Source: Lonicera japonica (Eukaryota; Streptophyta; Magnoliopsida; Dipsacales; Caprifoliaceae). Taken from it: 64,000 nt of DNA. The DNA lies in assembly GCA_021464415.1 (NCBI GenBank), contig CM038467.1:24026011-24090010 (forward strand). Direction: 5' to 3'. The notes under the pieces were generated by a model, which saw nothing but the letters and a program-made list of their open reading frames with translations, did not search any database and was not told the origin of the DNA. Both the position numbers and the translations under genes were made by a program. Shown here in pieces: positions 10,860 through 22,369 of this stretch; position 1 is the first letter of the stretch, and each line of letters opens with the position of its first letter.

Positions 10860-11420
10860 CTGTTCCACTTTGTTAACCATCCATATTCAAAATTGAATTT
10901 TTATTTTTTTTTGGTATTTTGTTAAAATCACAGCCATCAATATTTTTTGCTACATAGGATAGGTATACTCAAATGATTACGGTTGTGAACTTGAGATATT
11001 AGATCCCCTAGGAGTGAAGAATCTACTTATTTTTTATTAGTATAGAAATAGTTACAAACTTGGCACGGATTTCTTTTTTGACTATATAAATCTCGTATTC
11101 TTTGCAGCCTTTGACTATATAAACGTATAGGGGTCCTGTTTAATTTTTGTTTGACTTAATCATTTGACTTGCCCTCTATTTCTAGGCAAAATCTAAAGAC
11201 TATGGAAATAGGGAGCTAACACTAGTACCACATTATGAATAGGACAAAGTCTTATAAGCCCCAACTAACTATTGCAGTTATATCCAATGGCTCTTGAAAA
11301 ACGACCCTACTAATTTAATATATTTTCAACATCAATTTTAGAGCACAAAAATAGTAAGGAAAATGTAACAAACATTCCTCAGAAGGGGAAGAAATGACAA
11401 AAGAGCATCTTTATGTGATT
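10860..11420. other. GATA-like intron flank, no gene
   Basis: Contains no ORF of note. The part around 11180-11260 (CCCTCTATTTCTAGGCAAAA) matches, in inverted orientation, 25680-25780 and 28270-28370. Confidence 0.5.
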
Positions 11421-11425
11421 ACATG

Positions 11426-11662
11426 TGTTAGAATTAGAGAAAGAGATAAATTGTATTATTGATTGATTGATAGTATTGATATTACAAGAAGCCCTATATA
11501 TATAGGGATGTATTCAAGTATGAACAAGGGAAATAAAATGGAAACTATAAATATAAAAATCTATACAAGTCAAATAACAAATCTCTGACAGATAGCTAGC
11601 AAATCTATAATATATTCATAAGTCAACTTTGATGGCTAGCAAATCTTAATCATATTCTAACA
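11426..11662 (-). repeat. Copia 3' LTR
   Basis: 237 bp with a TG...CA structure, including the palindrome GCCCTATATATATAGGG. It pairs with 16246-16482. Confidence 0.95.
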
Positions 11663-11674
11663 TCCCCCCTCAAA
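11663..11674 (-). promoter_or_regulatory. Copia polypurine tract
   Basis: The minus strand reads TTTGAGGGGGGA directly next to the 3' LTR, the expected position and composition for plus-strand priming of reverse transcription. Confidence 0.8.
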
Positions 11675-11675
11675 C

Positions 11676-14600
11676 TTAAGGTGGCAAATGAGAAACCATC
11701 TTGAGTTTGGAACGCAAATCATGAAATCGGCTAGGCAAAAGGATTTTAGTGAAGATGTTAGCCGGTTGATCAATGGAAGATATAAAGACGAGTCGTATGG
11801 AATTACTTGCTACATGTTGACGAATAATGTGGCAATCAATCTCGATATGTTTGGTTCGTTCATGAAAGACATCATTATAAGTAATTTGAATAGCACTTTG
11901 GTTATCACATCCAATGGTAGTTGGAAGATGTTGGGGAACTCCCATGTCTGAGAGAAGCCAGCGTAGCCAGATGAGTTCCTGAGTGGTATCAGTAAGAGCA
12001 CGGTATTCTGCTTCTGTACTCGAGCGAGAAACAAGTGATTGTTTCTTGCTGCGCCAAGATATAAGTGATTCTTCCAAGAAAATGCAATAACCTGTAGTAG
12101 AACGGCGATTAGTTGGATCACCAGCCCAATCTGAATCAGAGTATGCTTGGATCTAAAGAGAAGATGTGGATGAAAAATGGAGACCATGAAACATAGTCCC
12201 TTTAATATATCGAAGAATGCGTAGAACGGCTGCATAGTGAGTGGATCGAGGGGCTAACATAAACTGACTAACAATGTGAACAGCATATGCAATATCTGGA
12301 CGAGTGACGGTGAGATAAACCAAGCTCCCAACAATTTGTCGGTACAAAGTAGCATCATTGAGAAGTGTTCCGTCGAGAGGAGTAAGCATGGGATTTGCTT
12401 CTAGCGGAGTTGCAGTTGTTTTGCAGTCTGTAAGATCGGCACGAGTAATAATATCAGAAGCATATTTCTCTTGGGAAAGATAATAACCTGCAGAATCAGA
12501 GAGAACCTCGAGACCCAAGAAATAAGTTAGTCGGCCTAAATCCTTCATCTCAAAATGATCGTTGAGAGATTGTTTCAGATCGAAAATACCAGTGGTATCA
12601 TTTCCAGTGATAATCATGTCATCCACATAAAGAATCAGGAGAGTGATGCCTTCAGCCCTTTTTCGAATGAAGAGTCCATAGTCATACGTACTAGAATTGA
12701 AACCCAATTTCTGAATAGTAGAGCTGAACTTTTCAAACCAGGCACGAGGTGCTTGTTTAAGACCATATAAAGCTCGGTGAAGCTTACAAACTTGAGCTGT
12801 GGAATGTGGATACCCCTGAGGAGGTTTCATGTATACTTCTTCAGAAAGATCACCATTTAAGAAAGCATTTTTGACATCCATCTGAAAAAGTTCCCATTTT
12901 CTTGTTGCGGCAACAGCAAGAAGACTTCTAATAGAGGTTAAACGAGCAACAGGAGCAAATGTTTCCTCATAATCGATGCCATATTTTTGATTAAACCCCT
13001 TTGCGACTAGTCAAGCTTTATATCGATCAATAGACCCATCAGATTTAGTCTTGATTTTGTAAACCCATTTACATCCAACTGCTGTCTTTCCTGGGGGAAG
13101 AGTGACTAATTCCCAAGTTTTAGCTTTTTCCAAGGCCTGTAATTCGTCAGACATAGCTTGCTGCCACAATGGATTAGTACTGGCTTCTTTATAAGAGGAA
13201 GGTTTATGATGAGAGAATATAGTGGAGTAACAGTGATAATCACGAAGATGATGGGGGAGCTCTCTTACCCTGGTGGATTGCCGTATAGGTGGTGGAACAT
13301 TTGTTTGACTGACATGATCAACAGGCGTAACAACATCAGTGGGATGATCCGTTGTTGGAAGCTCATTTGAAGATGAAGTTTGGAATGGTGGTGGATCATG
13401 TGGTGTATCAGAATCAGTGGTGGATGCATTAGAGGAGACATTAATATGGAGATTAGAAGACGAAATATCTGAATTACCTGATGACGATGAAGGATCGAAT
13501 GATGAACTAGTGAAGAAAGGGAGAGGAGAATCCTCAAAAATGTGAAATTTAAAAAGAGATGAGAACATTTTGTGCTCCCAGAAGATGACATGGCGAGAAA
13601 TACGAAGGCGTTTTGACACAGGATCCCAGCATCTATACCCTTTGTGTTCGATCCCATACCCCAAGAAACAGCAAAGGCGAGATCGTGGTTCGAGTTTAGA
13701 ATGTTCATGTGGTTGAAGCAACACAAAGCAAGCACATCCAAACACCTTCAAGAGGCTATAGGCAGGAGTAATGCCATATAACCTTTCATAAGGTGATTGG
13801 TTTTGAAGACTGGATACCGGAATGCGGTTAATTGTATAAACAGCTGTAAGTGCTGCTTCCCCCCAAAAACGCTCAGGGCACCCACTTGAAATAAGAAGAG
13901 TGCGAACAATGTCAAGGATGTGTATGTGTTTACGTTCAGCACGACCATTCTGTTGAGATGTACCCGGACATGAATACTGAGAAATAGTTCCTTGTTCACG
14001 AAGGAATTTAAGAAAATTTGTTTCTTTATATTCCATAGCATTATCAGCACGAAAAACTTTGATAGAACGTGAGAATTGAGTTTGAATCATTTGGGCAAAG
14101 TTGTAGTAAATTTGGGGTAATTCTGAGCGAGCTTTCATAAGATATATCCAGGTAAAACGAGTGTAGTCATCAATAAAGAGAACAAAATATTTGGAACCAC
14201 CCATAGTGTTATGAGGAGAAGGGCCCCAAACATCAGAATGAATAAGATCAAAAGGAGCAGTGGAAATAGATGTACTTTTAAAAATTGGTAATGTTGGTTG
14301 CTTTCCGAGTTGAAGAGGCAAACAAGAAATGGTTTCAGACTTAACGGGTCCTAACTGACCAGTTGACATTAAGGACCGAAGTCGGTCAACAAACACATGT
14401 CCTAAGCGGGAATGCCATAGTGAAAATGAAGAATTGGAGGGAGAAGTGGAAGCTACAGTAGAACCTGATGAAGTAGAAAGGTTCGATGTAATCTTAGAAG
14501 TTGGAGGGATACGGAGATGGATAAGTTCAAACATGCGTTCAACCTTACGGCCTATCCCAATAACTTGCCCCGTCTGTGGATCCTGCACACGACAACCAGA

Positions 14601-15233
14601 AGAGGAGAATATTACATCGAATCCAAGCTCACATAATTGGCCAACAGAGATAAGATTAATTGTTAATTTTGGGACATGAAATGTTGCAGGGAGGGATAGG
14701 GTTGAGGTTGAAACTGATCCTATATGGTTGACATTTAAATGAGAACCATCAGCAGTGTTAATAGGAGATGAGTGTGAGACAGAAGTTTTGTCCATGAATA
14801 TAGTAGAATCAGCGGTCATATGATTGCAGCAGCCAGAGTCAAAGAACCAAGAATTACCTGAAGTTACTGACATAGTAGAATGAGATGAGGATAAAACCTG
14901 TGTAAGAAGCATAGAAAGCTCATCTCGAGAGACAGAGGCGGCAGAGTTTCCTGAATCGGTTGGCTGAGATGATGGTATATGTTGTTGAATGCATCTATGA
15001 GGATTCATGCCACAATCATCTTGATAATGACCGGGTCCCTTCTTGTGGCAATATTTGCAAGTTCTTTGGCGACAATTCAAAAGATCATGGTTTGATCTAT
15101 AGCAATAGGCGCAATTGGGTGAAGGTCGATCCATTCGTAACTGGAATGTGAAAGCTTGTTTTAACAAAAAATAGGGGATGATTATATAGGTAGTCAAAAG
15201 ATTTGGATTTGATTTGGGATGAATTGGAAGCAC
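11676..15233 (-). pseudogene. Copia gag-pol polyprotein with two premature stops
   Basis: One frame runs from 15233 to 11676. Order: a Cys/His-rich nucleocapsid-like block (CAYC, CKYCHKKGPGH), a protease with DSGCCNHMT, a GAG-pre-integrase zinc region (WHSRLGH), an integrase core (HSDVWGPSP, FIDDYTRFTW), a reverse transcriptase (MDVKNAFLNG, YVDD at 12618-12629) and RNase H (SRSSTEAEYRAL, KHIEIDCHIIR). The frame is broken by TGA at 13011-13013, where a conserved Arg of the YKARLVAKG block is expected (CGA to TGA), and by TAG at 12153-12155. The gag N-terminal domain is absent. In the integrase zinc motif only the first of the two expected cysteines is seen (SCLPLQLGK). Confidence 0.93.
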
Positions 15234-16227
15234 TATGTTAGGGGTTAATGAGACTATATTTTTTTTGCTTTAAAATAACTTGGGAGATAAACTTTTGGTA
15301 TAAATATGGAAATGATTAGTAAAATATGAGGGGAAATAGCAAAATAACGAAAAAGGCTGGGGTCAAGATGGATAAATAATGATAAATATTGGGGTCAAGA
15401 TGGATAAATATCAAAAAGAATTAATCTTTCTTTTTTTTTTTTTTTGAGATTGGTAAAAGTTCGGTGGAAAAGAGAAAAGAAAAGAAATATATAAAAGTGA
15501 AGTGGGGAAAAGTATTGGGTAAATGGAAAAATGAGGTGGGGAAAGGTATTGGGGTAATGGAAAATATGTAATGAGGTGGATGACCTTATGAACTTAAACC
15601 AAATGTTGGGTAAATGAATTGAAAGTGAAAGTGTTGGGTTAAAAGAAGATGGGCCATATAGGAGTATATATATATAGAAACTAAAATGGCATGTTGGGAA
15701 GGTGTTGTCGTGTGAACATTTTCCTTGGGAATCACTTTTTTTTTGTCACTCAATAAAACATATAGAAAATTTGAGAAATTTTCCCTTGCTCTCTCAACAA
15801 CTCGCACTCATTTCTCTAAAGAAATCTCCTCTATTTTCTTCTTTTTTTTTTTCGATTACAAGTCCAACTCCAGATGAGTCGCTGCCAGTATTGACGACCT
15901 CTTGAGGAGGTGGCGATAGTGATTGAAGGAGGAGAAAAGGGATATCGTGTGTCCTCGTGAGGAGGCAGCGACGATGGTTGAGGAAGTAGAGGAGGGAGAT
16001 CGTGAGGAGGTTTAATCTGACGAGGATGATGGTGGCGACAATGATGGCAGGAATTAAGGCAAATGAAAAATGAGGATGATGATGATTTAAGGCATGGTGA
16101 TTTGAACTGTGGTGATGAGGTGAAGGAGTAAGTGGTGGATGATGGTGGGTGAGGGAAACAGAAGGGACGAAAATGTCACCGGCAGTGAAATAGAATCTGG
16201 TGAGGAGATCGTTGGTAAGTTCAACAA
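15234..16227 (-). other. Copia leader, gag mostly missing
   Basis: About 1 kb between the primer-binding site and the first frame holds no gag-like coding sequence. It contains short direct repeats (GGGGTCAAGATGGATAAATA near 15359 and 15392) and GA-rich tracts. An internal deletion of gag, or replacement of it, is likely. Confidence 0.6.
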
Positions 16228-16245
16228 CCTAATCCTCTGATACCA
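16228..16245 (-). promoter_or_regulatory. Copia primer-binding site (initiator tRNA-Met)
   Basis: The minus strand reads TGGTATCAGAGGATTAGG immediately inside the 5' LTR. TGGTATCAGAG is complementary to the 3' end of plant initiator methionine tRNA. Confidence 0.9.
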
Positions 16246-16482
16246 TGTTAGAATTAGAGAAAGAGATAAATTGTATTATTGATTGATTGATAGTATTGAT
16301 ATTACAAGAAGCCCTATATATATAGGGATGTGTTCAAGTATGAACAGGGGAAATAAAATGGAAACTATAAATATAAAAATCTATACAAGTCAAATAACAA
16401 ATCTCTGACAGATAGCTGGCAAATCTATAATATATACATAAGTCAACTTTGATGGCTAGCAAATCTTAATCATATTCTAACA
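16246..16482 (-). repeat. Copia 5' LTR
   Basis: 237 bp, paired with 11426-11662, with four differences. Confidence 0.95.
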
Positions 16483-16619
16483 ACATGACTACTCTATTTT
16501 GAGACATAGCTTTTTTGGCTTTACCGTGAGAAACAAGTCCCATATCAATTAAAATTTTAGAGTAGGTATCCATGAAGTATATAGACTATAATGCTATTGA
16601 ATATATGATTGCTTAGGAC

Positions 16620-16890
16620 TCATCTTCTTCAATTTCCTGGAGGTTGAGGTTTTGTAGAAATTTGAATGATTTAGAGGTTTTGGAATGCGCTTCCCTTTTG
16701 TGCGTATTAGATAACATTCAAATTCGAGAAGGGGGAAGGGGGGAGGGGGGGTTAATGATCATAGGACTTGGTTGAGGGATTCGTCAGGTTTTTTTTCATG
16801 CCAATCCTTTTTCAAATATATTATAGATTCAATTCATTATATTGTGGATGATAGATGGAGATTTATTTGGAAGGAGGGTACTCCTTCAAA
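16620..16890 (+). mobile_element. LINE ORF2 fragment
   Basis: The plus strand translates to pieces of the LINE region before and at the start of zf-RVT (FCRNLNDLEVLE near 16640, FIWKEGTPSK at 16860-16890) with stops and G-run indels between. It ends abruptly at about 16890, where unrelated LTR-like DNA begins. Confidence 0.6.
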
Positions 16891-16934
16891 ATAAGCTCAA
16901 TCGAATCAATTCTGGAAGTTTTCGAGCAAAACCG

Positions 16935-19083
16935 AAAACTGTTGTAATAAGCCCGAGGTTGTAATTGATCAAATTTTTTATAAAATGATAATTTAAAGAA
17001 ATCTCCAAAAATAAAAGTTTTAGAGAATTAAATTACCTACGCTTATGATAAAACGGTGCGTCAATCGAAGTTCGGAGCAGAAAGTTATGAGTAAAAGAAG
17101 AAGACATCATAAAGAAAATGGGCCCAATTTTAGGCCCAAATTCAATTTTAAGCCATTTTTCGGCCCGTTTCTTCAAGGATTACTAAAACCATGACTTGAG
17201 ACACTTGTGTAATATATAAAAGGTCATATATTTCATATTTTAGGGTACACAATAATTTAGAATTTAGTAGTAAAGAGGTAGAGAGCACCGTAACGTTCTT
17301 CGGAGCTTTTGCGCTGCATCTAACGATCAAACTTGAGTGATTTTTCTTTTCTTTCTTTAAAATAATTGTTAGTTTAGTTTTTTTATAGCATATTAAGGTT
17401 GGAACATTGGTGTAATTAAGATTTAATTCATCATTCAATCAAGTTTCAATTGCAATTACTGTTCTTCATCCAGGAAAACCCTAATTTTTTAATTTCTTTG
17501 ATTTAATTGCTTTTAATTGTTTGTTTGCTTAAATATTCATAGATTATTTATTAGGGTTCGTATACATTATGAAATTAACCCTAAACCCACGTTTTAGGGT
17601 CTGATACTAGGGTTTATAGACCCGTTTTATCGATTTTTTCGATTTTTTATCAATTTATGCTTGTTTCTCGTTCTATATTTAAATAGTTTATCGTTTTCCA
17701 ATGCTATTCATATATGATTCATTTTTCATCATATCGAATCTGATTTTTCAGAATTATTAGGGTTTTAGTCGAAATTCTTCAGTTTATGTCCGTTTTGAGT
17801 TTATTTACCGTTTTAAGCATAAAATTTTCGTTTTAAATCGAAATTGAGTAATTGCAAAGCCAAAAGTTTTAAAATTTGATTTTATATATTCTTAAGTATG
17901 TGCATACTGTTTTTCATGATTCATATCCTTATTTTCTTATTTAATTTGAATATGTCTAGCTAAATCGTTAGTTAGGGGTCCGTAGTGAAAGATGCGAACT
18001 TAATCTTTAAATGTAATTCAATTTAGGTTTGAATCTGATTTTTACATTGATTATAGATCACACACTAAATCTATAAGTAGTGTCTTATCTTTTCATGCCT
18101 AAGAAACATTGTTTCCATAAGTTAGCTCAGAAATTCAACTTAATTAAGAATCCGTAAAACATCAATTCACGGATTTTTGCACCAAAACCCTAATGTGGAT
18201 GATTTGAGGACAGTATTTATCCTCTAATTAGTTGGGTTAGTTTATTAAGTGAATTGAATTATTTGGCACTGTTTTGGCATTTATTCACATAAGTGTTGAG
18301 AAAGTGCTAGTTTTGACTTTCAACATTCTTTCTAAGACAGATTTAACTTGAATCACGTTCAAGCATATTCAAACCTTAGGAGAGTGTTAAGCTACTGATT
18401 TTTGGAAAAGTTTAATCAACTTGGATTATTTTTTCCACGCACTAGCAATACTAGGTTTTAAATTACACTCTTTTCAAAGTCAAAAAGTTTCACTTATCGA
18501 ATTATATTGCTCGAATCTAGTATATATAGTCTTTGTCACGCATGGGCTATGATATACTTGTAGTAGAAGTACAATTGGATGGTTGAAAGGTTTAAGAGCT
18601 GAACTTTAGTGAAAAATCCTATTTAAACTTAAATTTGGATTACCTGACTGGACTAGTTTCATACTCCCTAACTACGAATACCCCTAACGTTTGTTTCTTG
18701 TTGATTCAAGTACATTTAATATTCTGTTTTGCTTGGTTAGTACGATATTTTAATTAATTAATTTATTTTTAGTTCAATTGCATGCTCCCCTAGTATATTT
18801 AGGAAGCCTTTTAGGTAGAAAACTTGCGCTTGTGGATTCTCCTTTAATTTTGCACCCTAGGACTATATTTGCCTTTAGTTTTAGTTTAATTTTATTTCAT
18901 TTATCCTTTCTTATTCCCTATTTCAATTATCTTTTCTTTTCTTTTCCCTTCTTGTCCCGAGAGAAATAACTAGAAGAAATAGGTTCTTTATCTTCCATGT
19001 GGTTCGACCTTGGACTTCTCAAATATATTATAACTTGACCACTCACACTTGGGCGTAATACTTTGCACTTTTTGAGCGTAGTC
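16935..19083 (+). mobile_element. Long LTR-like segment (Ty3/gypsy style)
   Basis: About 2.15 kb without coding capacity lies between two LINE fragments. It begins near TGTTGTAATAAGCCC, has a TATA-like ATATATAAAAGG at about 17213, and ends with a segment containing CATGTGGTTCGACCTTGG and CACTTGGGCGTAATACTTTG, typical of the 3' ends of long plant gypsy LTRs. No second LTR, internal region or clear target duplication is visible, so it may be a solo LTR. The boundaries are approximate. Confidence 0.45.
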
Positions 19084-22000
19084 AGCATAACTCGGAATTT
19101 TACATGGTCAAATATGAGGGAAAGGTTGGCTTGTTCTAGATTGGATAGATTTCTCTTTACATTAGGGTGGGGGGATTCGGTTCAATTGGTTAGGCAAGAG
19201 GCACTGGTTAGAGCAACTTCGGATCATTGTCCGATAATTCTCGACACCAATTGCTTCAAGTGGGGTCCAATGCCTTTCCGCTTTGAAAAAATATGGCTAA
19301 GAAACAAGGAGTTTTGTGGGAAGTTCAAAGAGTGGTAGGGAATCGAAGTGTGCATCAACGGTGGGAAGGGCTATAAGTTCATGATGAAATTGGGGGATGT
19401 GAAAAGAGAGGTTAGAAAGTGGAACAAAGAGGTGTTTGGGGATATTAGAGTTGAAAAATCCGCTATCTTGAGATGTATAGAAGGAGTTAGATAAAATTGA
19501 TTCATCTTCATGCTTAAATGAGGATGGGAGGTTAGAAAGAGGTGCATTGGAGGAGAAAATTAGAGGAGTTACTAGTTAAAAAGGAAGTGTCTTGGCACCA
19601 AAAAGCCAAAGTCAAAGGAGTGATTGAGTGGGATAATAATTCCAAGTTATTCCATTGAGTGACGAGTGGTAGAAAAGTAAATAACATAATCAATAAACTT
19701 AAAAATATGAGTGGGGAGGTAGTTCAAACAGGAAAAGGAGATAGAAAGAGAAATCCTAAACTATTTTGAAAATCTCTATAAGGGTGTAGAGGGTCGCAGC
19801 TTCGGGATTGACGGTCTTGATTGGGCGAGGGTGCAAACTCAAAGTATGGAAATGTTAGTGTGTCTGTTTCTGGAAAGTGAGATAAAGGAAGCTTTATTCC
19901 TATGTAATGGAGATAAGGCTCCCGGTTCGGATGGTTTTTCAATGGCTTATTTACGAGCCGAATGGGAGGTCATCAAAAGCGATATTATGGGTATATTTCG
20001 AGAGTTTTATGAGAATGGTGTGGTAAATGTTAAAACTAATGCCACTTTCATTTATTTTATTCCTAAAAAGTTGAATTCAATCTCAATTAAGGATTTTAGA
20101 CCAATTAGCCTTGTTATTTCCTTGTACAAGATATTGGCAAAAGTATTTTCTTTGAGATTAAAAAGGGTTTTGGGGGAAACAATTGATTTATCTCAAGAAG
20201 CGTTTGTACATGGGAGACAAATACTCGATTTAGTGCTTATTGCCAATGAAGTAATGGAGGAATATAGGGCAAACAAGAGAGAGGGTGTGGTGTTCAAAAT
20301 AGACTTTGAAAAGGCTTATGACCACATTAATTGAGATTTTTTGAATTTCATTTTGGATAAAAAAAAAGGGTTTGGGGGAGATGGAGAAAGTGGATTATAG
20401 GGTGTCTCTGTTCTGTTAATTTCTCGGTTATGATTAACAGGAAACCAAGTGGGCTTTTTAGGGCTTCGAGGGGGTTACGTCAAGGGGATCAACTATTCCC
20501 TTTCCTTTGCATATTAGTGGCGGATGTTTTAAGTAGATTAATGAAAAGAGCATGTAAAAGGAATGTCGTTAGGGGTTTTGAAATTGGGCGTAATAAAACT
20601 GAAGTTTCTCATTTGTAATTTGCCAATGATAGCATTTTCTTTATCCTAAATGATAGTCTTGTGGTTGATAATTTGGCTGGGGTGCTTAGGGTATTCTTAT
20701 TGGTATTGGGTCTAAAAATTAACATGGGAAAAAGCATAGTGGTGAGGCTAAACTTAGCTCCATCACAGCTGTTCGGAATTGCAAATACACTTGGGTGCAG
20801 ATATAAGGGAATGGCCTCTTCACTATTTTGGTTTACCATTAGGTGGTAATCCCAATAGCATTGAGTTTTGGAACCCTGTTATAGAACGGGTCTCAAAAAG
20901 ATTGGATTGGTGGAATAAAGGATGCCTCTCAAAGGGGGGGATATTAACTTTGCTTCAATCGATTTTGGGGAGTATTCTAATTTACTACCTTTCTATTTTT
21001 AAAATTCCCCAAAAAGTAGTATCAAATTTGGAAAAGTTAATGAGGGACTTCCTTGGAAGAGGAGAAGTAAAAAAGATCATCTTATGAATTGGGATGTTGT
21101 TTCGAGATCTAAGATATATGGAGGGCTTGGTGTGGGAAACTTAATTAAAAGGAATAAGGCATTGCTAGGTAAATGGCTTTGGCAGTTCCCACTTGAAAGT
21201 GATTAACTTTGGCATGCGATTATAGCAAGTAAGTATGGCTCTCATCTGCATGGGTGGGACTCTTCACATGACATTAATGGCTCTCTTCGTGCTCCTTAGA
21301 AGTATATTTCAAGGGTTTGGAGTGACTTTGAGCAACATATTCAATTGGTCGTGGGAAATGGGGAGAAAATCCGCTTTTGGGAGGATTCATAGGTAGGGGA
21401 TAACCTACTCAAAATCAGTTTCCCTAGACTATATAGGATTTCTTGTGATCAAAATGCTACCATTCATTTGGTAATCTCTTGGTCATCCCATTTAGAATAT
21501 TCGTGGAACCTTTCATTTTGTAGGTCTTTCCTTGATCGGGATGTTGATGAGTATGTTTCCATGTTAGGTTTGACTCACATTTCTAGTGTATTCTCGTGTA
21601 AGTCCTTTTTTGAAAAACTATCTCATTCATCACCCTTAATCACTCCACATCAGTATAACTTTATTTGGAAAAGAAAAGTCCTTTCCAAAGTTAAGGTCTT
21701 TGCTTCGCTTGTATTAAGAGGAAGAGTGAACCCTTGTGATGTTATTCAAGAGAGGAGGCCATCCATGTGAATTTATCTCCGTCTTGGTGTATTTTGTGGA
21801 AAGAATGTTTCGAGGGGATTGATTACATTCTGCTTCATTGCAAGTATGCATGGGGAATTTGGGCTCGGCTGTACAAGGCATTTGGGTTGGTAGGGGCTGC
21901 CCCCAAAAGATGGGTGGATTTTATTTTCTTGGCAATCTATGGAAGGTGACAGTGATGGTAGCAGCATAGGCAATATGCCTAGAGAGAAACAAAATAGATT

Positions 22001-22265
22001 TTGAAAATTGTTACAGATCGGTATATAGCTTGTGGGATCACTTGAAATCATGATTGGTCTTTGGGCTAGGGCAGCTAATTTATCTGATAGTATTGATAGG
22101 CTTTTATTTGAGTTGGATTGTTGTAGTTTTTTGGACTGATTGGTTTGTTTTTGCTGTTTTGGGTTGAGTTGTTGCATCTCTATAGTGGTTTTCTCATCCA
22201 CTGCTATCTTTATTGCTTTTTCTTTGATGTAACTTTCTTTGACTAGCAATAAAATCTTTCATTTC
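19063..22265 (+). mobile_element. LINE (L1-type), degenerate ORF2 with 3' tail
   Basis: In order on the plus strand: endonuclease C-terminus (FTWSNMRERLACSRLDRFL, TSDHCPIIL at 19063-19338), a linker (KWNKEVFGDIR-like at about 19420), reverse transcriptase (GDKAPGSDGFSMAY at 19910, DFRPISLV at 20090, VVFKIDFEKAYDHIN at 20290, GLRQGDQLFPFL at 20475), then zf-RVT-like sequence at 21660-21860. It ends with CAATAAAATCTTTC and an A-rich tail near 22265. At least six stops or frame changes are visible, and the catalytic FADD motif reads FAND just after a stop codon (20611-20634). The 5' half of the endonuclease and ORF1 are absent. Confidence 0.88.
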
Positions 22266-22369
22266 TTATCAAAAAAAGTATGTTATCCAAATTGTAAAAA
22301 AGTATAAAGTTCGTTTTACTCTTCTTTTTTTTATCATTTAGCCTTTACATTTTAGAAATCTATTCTTCC

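Larger units (their letters stand above)
2100..11300. repeat. Segmental duplication, copy 1 (GATA26/27-like locus)
   Basis: Blocks of this interval recur in the same order and orientation at 22.37-24.42 kb (copy 2) and in inverted order at about 25.5-27.3 kb (copy 3). Examples are 2120-2220 with 22380-22480, 2940-3075 with 22488-22630, 6340-6500 with 22660-22820, 7255-7400 with 23117-23260 and 9720-9830 with 24230-24330. Copy 1 is about 9 kb only because it was expanded by insertions of a MITE, LINEs, LTR-like DNA, a SINE and a second MITE. Identity is judged by eye as roughly 75-85 percent, so the duplication is not recent. Confidence 0.7.
11421..16487 (-). mobile_element. Copia (Ty1) LTR retrotransposon, nearly complete
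   Basis: Two 237-bp LTRs (11426-11662 and 16246-16482) start TGTTAGAATTAGAG and end ATATTCTAACA, flanked by the perfect 5-bp duplication ACATG (11421-11425 and 16483-16487). They differ at four positions by my count, about 98.3 percent identical, so the insertion is recent. The element lies on the minus strand, so the right LTR is the 5' LTR. A primer-binding site, polypurine tract and one pol-like reading frame are present. The N-terminal gag domain is not visible and two in-frame stops break the polyprotein, so this copy is not autonomous. Confidence 0.95.
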
